Shown in pieces: positions 8,072 through 16,977 of a DNA stretch of 45,674 nt. Origin of the DNA: Actinoplanes sp. NBRC 103695. Its GTDB lineage: Bacteria > Actinomycetota > Actinomycetes > Mycobacteriales > Micromonosporaceae. The stretch spans positions 1-45,674 of the forward strand of contig NZ_BSTL01000048.1 in the NCBI RefSeq assembly GCF_030269485.1, read 5' to 3'. A program made the position numbers and the translations under genes. The notes beneath the pieces were generated by a model. It was given only the letters and a program-made list of their open reading frames with translations. It ran no database searches and was not told the DNA's origin. Position 1 is the first letter of the stretch; each line of letters opens with the position of its first letter.

Positions 8072-9421
8072 CTACGATTTCGGCAATCTGACCTCGACCC
8101 GAAGGCCCGGCTCGGCGTCACCGAGGGTAATGGTTCCGTGATGCTGGCGAAGGAGTTCCCGGACGATCGCGAGGCCCAGCCCGGAGCCGCCCGCGTCCCG
8201 CGCGCGGGCGTCGTCGAGCCGCGTGAAACGGCCGAAGACGCGCTCCCGGTCGCCCTCCGGGATGCCGGGGCCGTCGTCCGTCACCGTGATCAGACCCCAG
8301 GACGGTTCGGACGACAGAGTCACCTCGACCGAGGTGGAGGCGTGCCGGACGGCGTTGTCCAGCAGGTTCGCGACCACCCGGCTCAACGCGTCGGGCTCCC
8401 CCGCCACGAGCACCGGCGCGGGCGGGAGAGAAACGCGTACGGACGGGTAGCGGGAAGCCACCGCCGAGAGCAACTCCCCCACCGGGATCTCCTGGATCCG
8501 TGCCACCGGGCGGGTGGCGGCGTCGTCGGCGCGGGCGAGCAGCAACAGGTCGTCGACCAGCCGGCTGAGCCGTTCCACATCGGTGAGCAGGTCGGCGGAG
8601 AGCCCGGGCCAGTCGGTGTCGTCGGGCAGCCGCTGGGCCACCTCCAGCTCGGTCCGCATGGTGGTCAGCGGGCTGCGCAACTCGTGCGCGGCGTCGGCCA
8701 CGAACGCCCGCTGCCGCGCCCGGGACGCGTCCAGCCGGCGCAGCATGTCGTTCAGGGTGACCGCGAGCCGGTGGATCTCGTCGCTGGAGTCGGGCACCGG
8801 CAGACGGTCGGTGCGGGCCCGGCCGGTGATCTCCTCGGCGCCGGAGCGCAGCGCCTCGACCGGGCTGAGCGCCGCGCCCACCACCTGCCACGACACCACC
8901 GCCAGCACCAGGATGAGCAGCGGGAACACCACGAGCAGGGTGATCCGCAGCAGCCGGATGCCGGCGGCCACGTCGGCGGTGCTGCGGGCGACCAGGACGT
9001 GCACGGTGTCGGCGCCCTGCCGCGCGTCGACCGCGACCACCCGGACCGCGCCGTCCACCCCGATCCGGTCGCCGCCGATGACCGTGCCGCGGCCGCTGGA
9101 CAGCGCCTTCAGCTCGTCCGGGTAGAGGATCGGCACCAGCCGGTCGGCGGTCGCGCTCACCGCGCGTACCCGATCCTGGTCGTCGACGACCTGGACCTGC
9201 ATGCCCGGGCTGACCGGGATGGGGTCGCTGAGAGCGTTCTGCTCGACCAGCGCGGCGACCGCCTTCGCGGTGTCCAGCGCGTCCTCGTTGATGGTGCGCA
9301 GCAGCGCGAAGTTGAGCACCGCGATCAGCGCGAGCCCGCCGGCGAGCAGCCCGGCGCAGAGCGCGGCCACCGAGACGCCGGTGAGCCGGGCGCGCAGGCT
9401 GAGCCGCCGGAACCATCTCAT
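8072..9421 (-). CDS. Two-component sensor histidine kinase
   Basis: This 449-residue kinase has membrane helices at about 13-41 and 158-182 flanking an extracytoplasmic sensor of about 115 residues. A HAMP region follows at about 180-235. The phospho-acceptor H246 lies in AAHELRSPL. The HATPase domain shows NLLDNAVRH, DDGPGIPE and the late GLGLAIV box. It is the partner of the response regulator 12 bp upstream. The sensor domain has no recognisable ligand motif. The neighbouring YcnI-like protein makes copper or envelope stress a reasonable but unproven signal. Confidence 0.93.
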   Translation of the reverse strand: MRWFRRLSLRARLTGVSVAALCAGLLAGGLALIAVLNFALLRTINEDALDTAKAVAALVEQNALSDPIPVSPGMQVQVVDDQDRVRAVSATADRLVPILYPDELKALSSGRGTVIGGDRIGVDGAVRVVAVDARQGADTVHVLVARSTADVAAGIRLLRITLLVVFPLLILVLAVVSWQVVGAALSPVEALRSGAEEITGRARTDRLPVPDSSDEIHRLAVTLNDMLRRLDASRARQRAFVADAAHELRSPLTTMRTELEVAQRLPDDTDWPGLSADLLTDVERLSRLVDDLLLLARADDAATRPVARIQEIPVGELLSAVASRYPSVRVSLPPAPVLVAGEPDALSRVVANLLDNAVRHASTSVEVTLSSEPSWGLITVTDDGPGIPEGDRERVFGRFTRLDDARARDAGGSGLGLAIVRELLRQHHGTITLGDAEPGLRVEVRLPKS

Positions 9422-9433
9422 GGGCCGGCCCTT

Positions 9434-10102
9434 CTAGGAGGTAGGGAGGGCCGCGAGGCGGTAACCGGCGCCACGCACCGTTTCCAGGCGTTCGCGGCCG
9501 ATCTTGCGGCGCAGGTAGCCGACGTACACCTCGACGGCGTTGGGCGCGGTCTCCAGCGCCGCGTCCCACACGTGGTCGAGCAGCTCGGTCTTGGAGACCA
9601 CCTGGCCGGGGTGGCGGATCAGGTACTCCAGCAGGGCGAACTCGCGGGCGGTCAGCGCCACCTCGCTGCCGCCGACCAGGACCCGGCGCTCGGCGGGGTC
9701 GAGCTCGACGTCGCCGTGGGCCAGCACCACCGGGCGCTCCCGGCTGCCACGGCGCAGCAGGGCGCGCAGACGAGCCAGCAGCACCACGTACGAGAAGGGT
9801 TTGGTCAGGTAGTCGTCGGCGCCGCAGTCGAGCCCGTCGGCCTGGTCGTACTCGCCGTCCTTGGCCGACAGCATCAGCACCGGCAGCCAGTGCCGCTCGG
9901 CCCGCAGCTGCCGCACCACCCGGTAGCCGGAGAGCCGGGGCAGCATCACGTCCAGGATCATCGCGTCGTACCCGCCGTGGCGGGCCATCTCCAGACCGTC
10001 CTGGCCGTCCCCGGCGATGTCCACCGCGAAGCCCTCGGCCTGCAGCCCGCGGCGCAACGCCGCGGCCAGCCGTTCCTCATCCTCCACCACCAGTAACCGC
10101 AC
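9434..10102 (-). CDS. OmpR-family response regulator
   Basis: The 222-residue regulator has a receiver domain with acidic pocket EDE at 8-10, phospho-acceptor D51 (MILDVMLPRLSG) and the conserved lysine in LTKPFSYVVL. A winged-helix OmpR/PhoB DNA-binding domain occupies about 125-218 and includes EVYVGYLRRKIG. Translation starts at GTG 10102. It heads the minus-strand unit regulator-kinase-YcnI. It is divergent from the LolA-like gene, so the 102-bp gap probably contains its own binding site. A CCCCTAGGGG palindrome at 10130-10139 is a candidate. Confidence 0.94.
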   Translation of the reverse strand: MRLLVVEDEERLAAALRRGLQAEGFAVDIAGDGQDGLEMARHGGYDAMILDVMLPRLSGYRVVRQLRAERHWLPVLMLSAKDGEYDQADGLDCGADDYLTKPFSYVVLLARLRALLRRGSRERPVVLAHGDVELDPAERRVLVGGSEVALTAREFALLEYLIRHPGQVVSKTELLDHVWDAALETAPNAVEVYVGYLRRKIGRERLETVRGAGYRLAALPTS

Positions 10103-10129
10103 CTGCCAACTGTGGCATGCGCGGGGCCA

Positions 10130-10139
10130 CCCCTAGGGG
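10130..10139. promoter_or_regulatory. Short palindrome in the divergent promoter region
   Basis: CCCCTAGGGG is a perfect 10-bp palindrome, 28 bp upstream of the response-regulator start and 66 bp upstream of the LolA-like start. It may be an operator or part of a promoter. The evidence is symmetry and position only. Confidence 0.3.
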
Positions 10140-10204
10140 ACCTTCTCAGCGGAGTCACAGCGCTGCCGGAGCATGGTGGTGGCAGACAACGGGAGGTGGA
10201 CGTA

Positions 10205-11362
10205 GTGAACGTTCTTAGGTCCAGGCCGGTACTGCGCTGGCTGGTGCCGTCGGCCGCGGCGGTCGTGGTGATCGGTGGCGGCGCGGCGGCAGGCACCATC
10301 GTCGCCAGTGCGGACCCGGCCCTGCCGGAGCGCAGCGCGGCCCAGCTGCTGGTCGATGTACAGAACGCGAAGGTCGACGGCCTGTCCGGGACGATCGTGC
10401 AGACCGCCGATCTCGGCGTTCCGTCGATCCCGGGCGTCACCGGCCAGGGCGACGAGCTCACCAAGCTGATCGCGGGCAGCAACACCGCCCGGGTCTGGTA
10501 CGCCGGTGAGGATCAGGCCCGCATCGCGATCCAGGGTGTGCTCGGCCAGACCGACGTGATCCGGAACGGCAAGGACGTCTGGATCTGGCGGAGCGCCGGC
10601 AACACCGCCTCGCACCTGACGGTGCCCGAGGGCAAGACGAAGCAGCCGGCCGCGTCGCCGACGGGTCTGCCGTCGACGCCGCAGGAGGCGGCCGACGCCG
10701 CGCTGGCGGCGATCGACCCGACCACGGCGGTCAGCACGACCGGTGCGGCCGAGGTGGCCGGGCGGGACGCCTACGAGCTGGTGCTCGCGCCGAAGGACAA
10801 GGCGTCGCTGATCGGCCAGGTGCGCCTGGCGATCGACGCCAAGGAGCACATCCCGCTGCGGGTGGACGTCTACGCGAAGGACGCCAACAACCCGGCCGTC
10901 CGGGTGGCGTTCCAGCAGATCAGCTTCGCCAAGCCGGACGCGGAGCAGTTCAAGTTCAACCCGCCGCCGGGCGCGAAGGTGGAGACCCAGACGCCGGAGC
11001 AGTTGCAGGCGGAGGGGGAGAAGAAGGCCGCCGAGGCGAAGAAGCAGCACGGCGCCCCGGCCGCGGCCGGCAAGGAGCCGGCCGGTTCCAAGGTCGTCGG
11101 TGAGGGCTGGACGTCGGTGTACGTCGCGAAGGCGCCGAAGACCGGCTCGGACGGCAAGGCCGGCTCGGACGCCAAGGCCGGTGGCCAGGAGGCCGCCGCT
11201 CTCGAGGGCGTGCTGAAGAGCCTGCCCGAGGTCAAGGGCGCCTGGGGCAGCGGGCACCTGCTGTCCAGCACGCTGTTCAGCGCGCTGCTGACCGACGACG
11301 GCCGGGTCCTGGTCGGCGCGGTCTCCCCGGAGAAGCTGTACGAGGTCGCCGGGCAGAAGTAA
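10205..11362 (+). CDS. Membrane-anchored LolA/DUF2092-like extracytoplasmic protein
   Basis: The 385-residue protein has one N-terminal membrane helix (about 10-32) followed by a LolA/LppX-type half-barrel region (about 40-265), as in actinobacterial proteins annotated sigma-E regulatory or outer-membrane carrier-like. An Ala/Lys/Glu-rich linker at about 265-325 precedes a conserved C-terminal tail ending YEVAGQK. The GTG at 10205 has GGAGGTG about six bases upstream. It is divergent from the two-component system. It is probably a target or accessory sensor of that system and may bind a lipid; neither is shown by the sequence. Confidence 0.8.
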   Translation: MNVLRSRPVLRWLVPSAAAVVVIGGGAAAGTIVASADPALPERSAAQLLVDVQNAKVDGLSGTIVQTADLGVPSIPGVTGQGDELTKLIAGSNTARVWYAGEDQARIAIQGVLGQTDVIRNGKDVWIWRSAGNTASHLTVPEGKTKQPAASPTGLPSTPQEAADAALAAIDPTTAVSTTGAAEVAGRDAYELVLAPKDKASLIGQVRLAIDAKEHIPLRVDVYAKDANNPAVRVAFQQISFAKPDAEQFKFNPPPGAKVETQTPEQLQAEGEKKAAEAKKQHGAPAAAGKEPAGSKVVGEGWTSVYVAKAPKTGSDGKAGSDAKAGGQEAAALEGVLKSLPEVKGAWGSGHLLSSTLFSALLTDDGRVLVGAVSPEKLYEVAGQK

Positions 11363-11422
11363 GACAAAACGACGGTTCGCGTGGCCGGTGCGCTTTCCGG
11401 CGGGGCCTACGCGATCGTCACC

Positions 11423-11460
11423 GGAATCAGCCGTCGATGAATCCATCGGCGGCTGATTCC
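11423..11460 (+). terminator. Strong intrinsic terminator after the LolA-like gene
   Basis: Two 17-base arms (11423-11439 and 11444-11460) pair completely apart from one G-U, around an AATC loop, and are followed by GTTT. It separates the LolA-like gene from the polyamine operon. The T-run is short, as is common in actinomycetes. Confidence 0.8.
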
Positions 11461-11554
11461 GTTTCGGCTCTGCAAAATAGTTCGGATTCCCTTGTCTCCG
11501 GACGGTTCTCTATGTCAAGGTCCCCCCACGTCAGTGAGGGCAGGAGGACCGACC

Positions 11555-12961
11555 GTGAGCGATGCGCTGCCCGTGCTGCGGAACTTCATCGGCGGGACCT
11601 ACACGGACCCGGCGGACGGCGCCACCTCCCCCGTGATCGACCCGGCGACCGGAGAGACGTATGCGCATGCGCCGCTCTCCACGGGCAAAGACGTCGAGGC
11701 GGCGATGGCGGCGGCCCGGGACGGGTTCGCCACCTGGCGTGACGCGACGCCGGCCGAACGGCAACTGGCCCTGCTGCGGCTCGCCGACAAGGTCGAGGCG
11801 CGGGCCGGGGAGATCATCGAGGCGGAGTGCCGCAACACCGGCAAACCGGTCGGGCTGACCCGCGACGAGGAGATGGCCCCGCTGCTGGACGAGCTCCGGT
11901 TCTTCGCCGGGGCGGCACGGTTGCTCGAGGGACGGTCGGCAGGGCAATACCTTCGCGGGTACGAGTCGTACGTGCGCCGCGAGCCGATCGGGATCTGCGC
12001 GCAGGTGGCGCCGTGGAACTACCCGATGGTCATGGCGGTGTGGAAGTTCGCCCCGGCCATCGCGGCGGGGAACGCGGTGGTGCTCAAGCCGTCCGACACC
12101 ACGCCGGTGAGCACGCTGCTGCTGGCCGAGATCGCCGCCGAGGTGCTTCCGCCGGGCGTACTCAACGTGGTGTGCGGTGATCGGGACACCGGCCGCGACC
12201 TGATCGCCCACCCGGACCCCGCGCTCGTCTCCATCACCGGATCGACCCGCGCCGGGATGGAGGTGGCCGCCGCGGCCGCCGCCGACCTCAAGAAGGTGCA
12301 CCTGGAACTCGGCGGCAAGGCGCCGGTCGTGGTCTTCGACGACGCCGACCTCGCGTCGACCGCCGCGCGGATCGCCGACGCGGGGTATTTCAACGCCGGG
12401 CAGGACTGCACCGCCGCCTCCCGGGTGCTGGTCCACCGCGGCGTCGCCGCCGACTTCACCGAGGCGCTGGTGGAGGCCGCGTCCCGGCAGGAGGTGATCC
12501 CGGTCAACAACGCGAACCAGCTGGGCCGGGTTCTGGGGTTCCTCGACCGGGCGCCGGAACACGCCCGGGTGGTGACCGGCGGCCGGCAGTTCGGCGACCG
12601 CGGCTACTTCATCGAGCCGACCGTCGTGACCGGGCTGGAGCAACGCGACGAGATGGTGCAGGACGAGATCTTCGGGCCGGTCGTCACGGTCCAGGAGTTC
12701 GACGACGAGGACGCGGCGGTGCGCTGGGCCAACGACGTCCGGTACGGCCTGAGCGCCAGCGTGTGGACCCGCGACCACGGCCGGGCGATGCGCATGACGC
12801 GGCGCCTCGACTTCGGCTGCGTCTGGGTCAACACGCACATCCCGTTCGTCTCGGAGATGCCGCACGGGGGCTTCGGGCATTCCGGGAACGGCAAGGACCT
12901 TTCCGCGTACGGGTTCGACGAGTACACCCGGATCAAGCATGTGATGCACAACGTCGGCTGA
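11555..12961 (+). CDS. Gamma-aminobutyraldehyde dehydrogenase-like aldehyde dehydrogenase (copy 1)
   Basis: This 468-residue NAD(P)-dependent aldehyde dehydrogenase should oxidise 4-aminobutanal or a related aminoaldehyde formed from polyamines. It has PWNYP at 153-157, catalytic E251 in LELGGKAP and nucleophile C285 in GQDCTA. The GTG at 11555 follows AGGAGG by seven bases. It heads the transport operon, with 15 bp to potA. Compared with its paralogue at 32183, it lacks about 10 residues around 310-320, where the family usually has a GP(L) loop before the NAD-domain helix. The rest of the chain, including the active site, is intact. Substrate choice is inferred from operon context. Confidence 0.92.
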   Translation: MSDALPVLRNFIGGTYTDPADGATSPVIDPATGETYAHAPLSTGKDVEAAMAAARDGFATWRDATPAERQLALLRLADKVEARAGEIIEAECRNTGKPVGLTRDEEMAPLLDELRFFAGAARLLEGRSAGQYLRGYESYVRREPIGICAQVAPWNYPMVMAVWKFAPAIAAGNAVVLKPSDTTPVSTLLLAEIAAEVLPPGVLNVVCGDRDTGRDLIAHPDPALVSITGSTRAGMEVAAAAAADLKKVHLELGGKAPVVVFDDADLASTAARIADAGYFNAGQDCTAASRVLVHRGVAADFTEALVEAASRQEVIPVNNANQLGRVLGFLDRAPEHARVVTGGRQFGDRGYFIEPTVVTGLEQRDEMVQDEIFGPVVTVQEFDDEDAAVRWANDVRYGLSASVWTRDHGRAMRMTRRLDFGCVWVNTHIPFVSEMPHGGFGHSGNGKDLSAYGFDEYTRIKHVMHNVG

Positions 12962-12976
12962 TAGAGGTACCCCCGG

Positions 12977-14080
12977 ATGAGCGACACCCCCGCGATCGAG
13001 TTCGTCGGCGTACACAAGGAGTTCCAGTCCCACGGCGAGACCGTCCACGCCGTGCGCACGCTCGACCTGGCCATCGGGCAGGGCGAGTTCTTCTCGCTGC
13101 TCGGCCCGTCCGGCTGCGGCAAGACCACCACGATGCGGATGATCGCCGGGTTCGAGGACCCCAGCGCCGGCACCGTCTTCCTGGACGGCAAGGACGTCAC
13201 GGGCGTCGCCCCGAACAAGCGCGACGTCAACATGGTGTTCCAGTCGTACGCGCTGTTCCCGCACATGTCCGTGTTCCAGAACGTCAGCTTCGGCCTGGAG
13301 CGCAGGAAGGTGGCCAAGGCCGAGATCACCCGCCGGGTCGGCGAGATCATCGAGATCGTGTCGCTGACCGGCATGGAGAAGCGGGCGCCGCGGGAGATGT
13401 CCGGCGGCCAGCAGCAGCGGGTCGCGCTGGCCCGGGCGCTGGTCAACCGGCCGCGGGCGCTGCTGCTCGACGAGCCGCTGGGCGCGCTGGATCTGAAGCT
13501 GCGCCAGCAGATGCAGGTCGAGCTCAAGCGGATCCAGCGCGAGGTCGGCATCACCTTCGTCTACGTCACCCACGACCAGGGCGAGGCGCTGACGATGTCG
13601 GACCGGATCGCGGTCATGCAGGGCGGGCGGATCGACCAGCTGGGCACTCCGCGGGAGATCTACGAGAAGCCGGCTACCCGGTTCGTGGCCGGCTTCATCG
13701 GCACCTCCAACCTCCTCGAGGGCGAGGTGCGGAGCATCGACGACGGCATCGCGACGCTCTCCTCCGCGCCCGGCGACTGCGTGCTGGTGCCGGTTCCGGG
13801 TTCGGTCGCGGTCGGCGACAAGCTGGAGATCTCGGTACGCCCGGAGAAGATCGAACTGGAGCGCGGCACCGAGGCGCCCAGCGACTGCTCGGTCGTCGCC
13901 GGCACGGTCAGCGAGGTCGTCTACCACGGCACCTCGACCAACTACGCCGTGACGACGGCGGCCGGCCCCGAGTTCACGGTCTTCGACCAGAACGCGGCCA
14001 ACGCCGACGATCTCGCCGTACGCGGCGACAAGGTCTTCCTCTACTGGAACGCGCAGCACTCGTATCCGATCGGAGTCTGA
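12977..14080 (+). CDS. potA: Polyamine ABC transporter ATP-binding protein PotA
   Basis: This 367-residue ATPase has Walker A GPSGCGKTT near residue 43, signature MSGGQQQRVALARAL, Walker B ALLLDEPLGALD, the switch histidine in YVTHDQ and a C-terminal TOBE domain (about 285-365), as in spermidine/putrescine importers. It couples ATP hydrolysis to uptake through PotB and PotC. Its stop overlaps the start of the binding-protein gene (ATGA). Confidence 0.95.
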   Translation: MSDTPAIEFVGVHKEFQSHGETVHAVRTLDLAIGQGEFFSLLGPSGCGKTTTMRMIAGFEDPSAGTVFLDGKDVTGVAPNKRDVNMVFQSYALFPHMSVFQNVSFGLERRKVAKAEITRRVGEIIEIVSLTGMEKRAPREMSGGQQQRVALARALVNRPRALLLDEPLGALDLKLRQQMQVELKRIQREVGITFVYVTHDQGEALTMSDRIAVMQGGRIDQLGTPREIYEKPATRFVAGFIGTSNLLEGEVRSIDDGIATLSSAPGDCVLVPVPGSVAVGDKLEISVRPEKIELERGTEAPSDCSVVAGTVSEVVYHGTSTNYAVTTAAGPEFTVFDQNAANADDLAVRGDKVFLYWNAQHSYPIGV

Positions 14081-15330
14081 TGAATTCCCTCCACTCTTCT
14101 GGCCAGCTCTGGCGTGGCATGACCCAGCGTCGCCTCGGCCGCCGGGACGCCCTTCGGATGGGCGGGCTCGCCTCGTTCAGCGCCTTCCTTGCCGCCTGTG
14201 GCGTCAAGGGCCAGGGCAACCCCGGTGCCAGCGCCCCCGCCCCGGACGCGGTCGCCAAGTTCTGGGAGGGCAAGACCGCCACCAAGCACGTCGACGTGGC
14301 GAGCTGGCCGCTCTACATGGACCCGAAGCAGCCGGAGCTCAAGGCGTTCACCTCCGAGACCGGCATCACGGTGAACTACCAGGAGGTCATCCAGGAGATG
14401 GGCCCCTGGTTCGCCAAGGTGCAACCGCAGCTGGCGGCCAAGCAGCCGATCGGGTTCGACATCCAGATCATCACCAACGGCGTGCAGTTCAAGCAGTTCA
14501 AGGACTCCGGCTTCCTCGCGCCGCTGGACCTGGCCAAGCTGCCGAACTACGCGAAGAACGCCGGCCCGGCGTACAAGAACGAGGCCTTCGACCCGGGCAA
14601 CGTCTACAGCGTGCCGTGGACGTCCGGGATCACCGGCATCGCGTACGACCCGGCGAAGACCGGCCGCGAGATCACCAAGCTGGCCGACCTGTGGGATCCG
14701 AAGTTCAAGGGCAAGGTCGGCATGTTCTCCGACACGCAGGAACTCGCCAACTTCGGGCTGCTGGTGCTCGGCATCGACCCGGGCAAGTCCACCCCGGACG
14801 ACTGGAAGAAGGCGGCCGACAAGCTCAAGGAACAGAAGTCGCAGGGCATCCTGCGCAACTACTACGACCAGAGCTACATCGACGCGCTCGGCAAGGGCGA
14901 GGTGTGGATCACCCAGGCGTGGTCCGGCGACGTGTTCCAGAAGAACGTCTCCGAGGGCAAGAACTTCAAGTTCATCATCCCGGAGGAGGGCGGCACGATC
15001 TGGACGGACAACTTCTCCATCCCGATCACCGCGCCGAACGCGGTGTCCGCGCTCACCCTGATCGACTACTTCTACCGGCCGGAGGTCGCCACCGACGTGG
15101 CCGCCTACATCAACTACGTGACGCCGGTGCCGGCCACGCAGGAACTGATGAAGCAGAAGGCGGCGGCCGCCACCGGCGACGACAAGAAGACCCTGACCGC
15201 GGTCGCGGAGAGCCCGCTGGTGTTCCCGACCGAGGCCGACTACGCGAAACTGCACTACTACCGCAACTTCGCCACCCCGGCCGAGTACCAGGACTTCCAG
15301 CGCGTCTTCGAACCCGTCGTGCTGGGGTGA
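14080..15330 (+). CDS. potD: Polyamine-binding lipoprotein PotD-like
   Basis: The 416-residue substrate-binding protein has a twin-arginine motif (GRRDALR) followed by a hydrophobic stretch and a lipobox LAAC. It is therefore probably exported folded by Tat and anchored as a lipoprotein outside the membrane. The mature part matches the spermidine/putrescine-binding PotD/PotF class (VASWPLYMD, YDQSYIDAL, AWSGDVFQ). The ATG at 14080 overlaps the potA stop. The exact polyamine bound cannot be read from the sequence. Confidence 0.93.
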   Translation: MNSLHSSGQLWRGMTQRRLGRRDALRMGGLASFSAFLAACGVKGQGNPGASAPAPDAVAKFWEGKTATKHVDVASWPLYMDPKQPELKAFTSETGITVNYQEVIQEMGPWFAKVQPQLAAKQPIGFDIQIITNGVQFKQFKDSGFLAPLDLAKLPNYAKNAGPAYKNEAFDPGNVYSVPWTSGITGIAYDPAKTGREITKLADLWDPKFKGKVGMFSDTQELANFGLLVLGIDPGKSTPDDWKKAADKLKEQKSQGILRNYYDQSYIDALGKGEVWITQAWSGDVFQKNVSEGKNFKFIIPEEGGTIWTDNFSIPITAPNAVSALTLIDYFYRPEVATDVAAYINYVTPVPATQELMKQKAAAATGDDKKTLTAVAESPLVFPTEADYAKLHYYRNFATPAEYQDFQRVFEPVVLG

Positions 15331-15334
15331 AGCG

Positions 15335-16198
15335 GTGAGCCGCCTGCGCCGCAACCTGGCGCCCTACCTCCTGGTCCTGCCCGGCGGGCTGTGGCTGCTG
15401 CTGTTCTTCGCGGTGCCGATGATCACCATGCTGTCGCTGTCGCTGCAGCAGGGCGACATCGTCAACGGGTACGCGTTCACCGGCCACTGGCAGACCTATG
15501 TGGACGCCATCGGCAACTACCGGACCCAGCTGTTCCGGTCGCTGCTCTACGGCGCGATCGCCACGATCGCGCTGATCGTGCTGGCGTTCCCGGTCGCGTA
15601 CTGGATCGCCTTCTACGGCGGCCGGCGCAAGGCCACCTACCTCTTCCTGCTGCTCCTGCCGTTCTTCGTGTCGTTCGTGCTGCGGACCATCTCGTGGCGG
15701 CAGATCCTCACCGACGAGGGGCCGGTGCTCGGGCCGCTCAAGGACATCGGCCTGCTCGGCGACTCGTTCCACGTGCTGGGCACGCCGTTCGCGGTGATCG
15801 CCGGGCTGGTCTACAACTTCCTGCCGTTCATGGTCCTGCCGGTGTACGTGGCCCTGGAACGGATCGACCCCCGGGTCATCGAGGCCGCCCGCGACCTGTA
15901 CGCCGACCCGGCCACCGCCTTCCGCAAGGTGATCCTCCCGCTCGCCCTGCCCGGGGTCTTCGCCGGCGTGCTGATGACGTTCGTGCCGGCCAGCTCGGAC
16001 TACGTCAACTCGGCGGTGCTGGGCAGCTCGTCCACCACGATGATCGGGCAGGTCATCCAGGCGCAGTACCTGGCCACGGCGGACTATCCGACGGCGTCGG
16101 CGCTGTCGTTCGTACTCATGGCCGTGCTCCTGATCGGGGTCTTCACCTATGCGCGAGCCCTCGGCACCGAGGACGTGATGAAGGTGGCGGCCCGATGA
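15335..16198 (+). CDS. potB: Polyamine ABC transporter permease PotB-like
   Basis: The 287-residue permease begins with a GTG four bases after the binding-protein stop. It has about six membrane helices and the EAA loop that docks on PotA (EAARDLYADPATAFRKVILPLALPG). It pairs with the next gene, whose ATG overlaps its stop (ATGA). Confidence 0.94.
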   Translation: MSRLRRNLAPYLLVLPGGLWLLLFFAVPMITMLSLSLQQGDIVNGYAFTGHWQTYVDAIGNYRTQLFRSLLYGAIATIALIVLAFPVAYWIAFYGGRRKATYLFLLLLPFFVSFVLRTISWRQILTDEGPVLGPLKDIGLLGDSFHVLGTPFAVIAGLVYNFLPFMVLPVYVALERIDPRVIEAARDLYADPATAFRKVILPLALPGVFAGVLMTFVPASSDYVNSAVLGSSSTTMIGQVIQAQYLATADYPTASALSFVLMAVLLIGVFTYARALGTEDVMKVAAR

Positions 16199-16977
16199 GG
16201 AACTCCCGCGCGCTGCACATCTACACCTGGGTGGTCGTCGCCTGGCTGACCCTGCCGGTCGCGGTCATGATCGCGTTCGGCTTCAACGACACCCCCGGCC
16301 GCTACAACCAGACCTGGGAAGGCTTCACGCTCAAGTGGTACGGGCGGGTCTTCGGCATCGACGCGCTCACCGAGGCGCTGCTGGTCTCGCTGGTCATCGC
16401 GATCATCACCGCGGTGGTGGCCGGCGCGCTGGGCACCGGCATCGGCTACGCGCTGGGCCGCTACCGGTTCCGCGGCTCCGGCACGGTCAACCTGATCCTG
16501 TTCGCCGCGATGTCCGCCCCCGAGCTGGTGATGGGCGCCTCGCTGCTCACCCTGTTCGTGTCGATGGGCGTCGGCCTCGGCGTCACCACCATCTCCGTCG
16601 CGCACATCATGTTCTCCATCTCGTTCGTGTCCGTGGTGGTCCGCGCCCGCGTGCTCACCCTGGACCGGTCGCTGGAGGAAGCCGCCGCCGACCTGGGCGC
16701 CACCGGCTGGACGACGTTCTGGCGGGTCACGTTCCCCCTGATCCTGCCGGCCGTCGGCTCCGGCATGATGCTCGCGTTCGCGCTGTCCATCGACGACTTC
16801 GTGGTCACCAACTTCACCGCCGGGACCACGGTCACGTTCCCGCTCTGGATCTGGGGCGCCACCCGGGTCGGCCTGCCGCCGCAGGTCAACGTCATGGGCA
16901 CACTCATCTTCGCGGTCGGGGTGCTGATCGCGGTGCTGTCCGGGGTGCGCTCCCGGCCGCGCCGCCGCCGTGGCTGA
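16195..16977 (+). CDS. potC: Polyamine ABC transporter permease PotC-like
   Basis: The 260-residue second permease has six predicted helices and the EAA motif LEEAAADLGATGWTTFWRVT, typical of PotC/PotI. Its start overlaps the potB stop. Its last eight bases overlap the GTG start of the FAD oxidase gene, so translation of the whole set is coupled. Confidence 0.94.
   Translation: MRNSRALHIYTWVVVAWLTLPVAVMIAFGFNDTPGRYNQTWEGFTLKWYGRVFGIDALTEALLVSLVIAIITAVVAGALGTGIGYALGRYRFRGSGTVNLILFAAMSAPELVMGASLLTLFVSMGVGLGVTTISVAHIMFSISFVSVVVRARVLTLDRSLEEAAADLGATGWTTFWRVTFPLILPAVGSGMMLAFALSIDDFVVTNFTAGTTVTFPLWIWGATRVGLPPQVNVMGTLIFAVGVLIAVLSGVRSRPRRRRG

Noticed and set aside
7895..10096. Plus-strand open frame opposite the two-component system
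   Set aside because: The minus strand carries intact kinase and regulator motifs; this is a shadow frame.
11531..14059. Minus-strand open frame of 842 codons opposite the dehydrogenase and potA
   Set aside because: The plus-strand genes have clear catalytic motifs; the antisense frame shows none.
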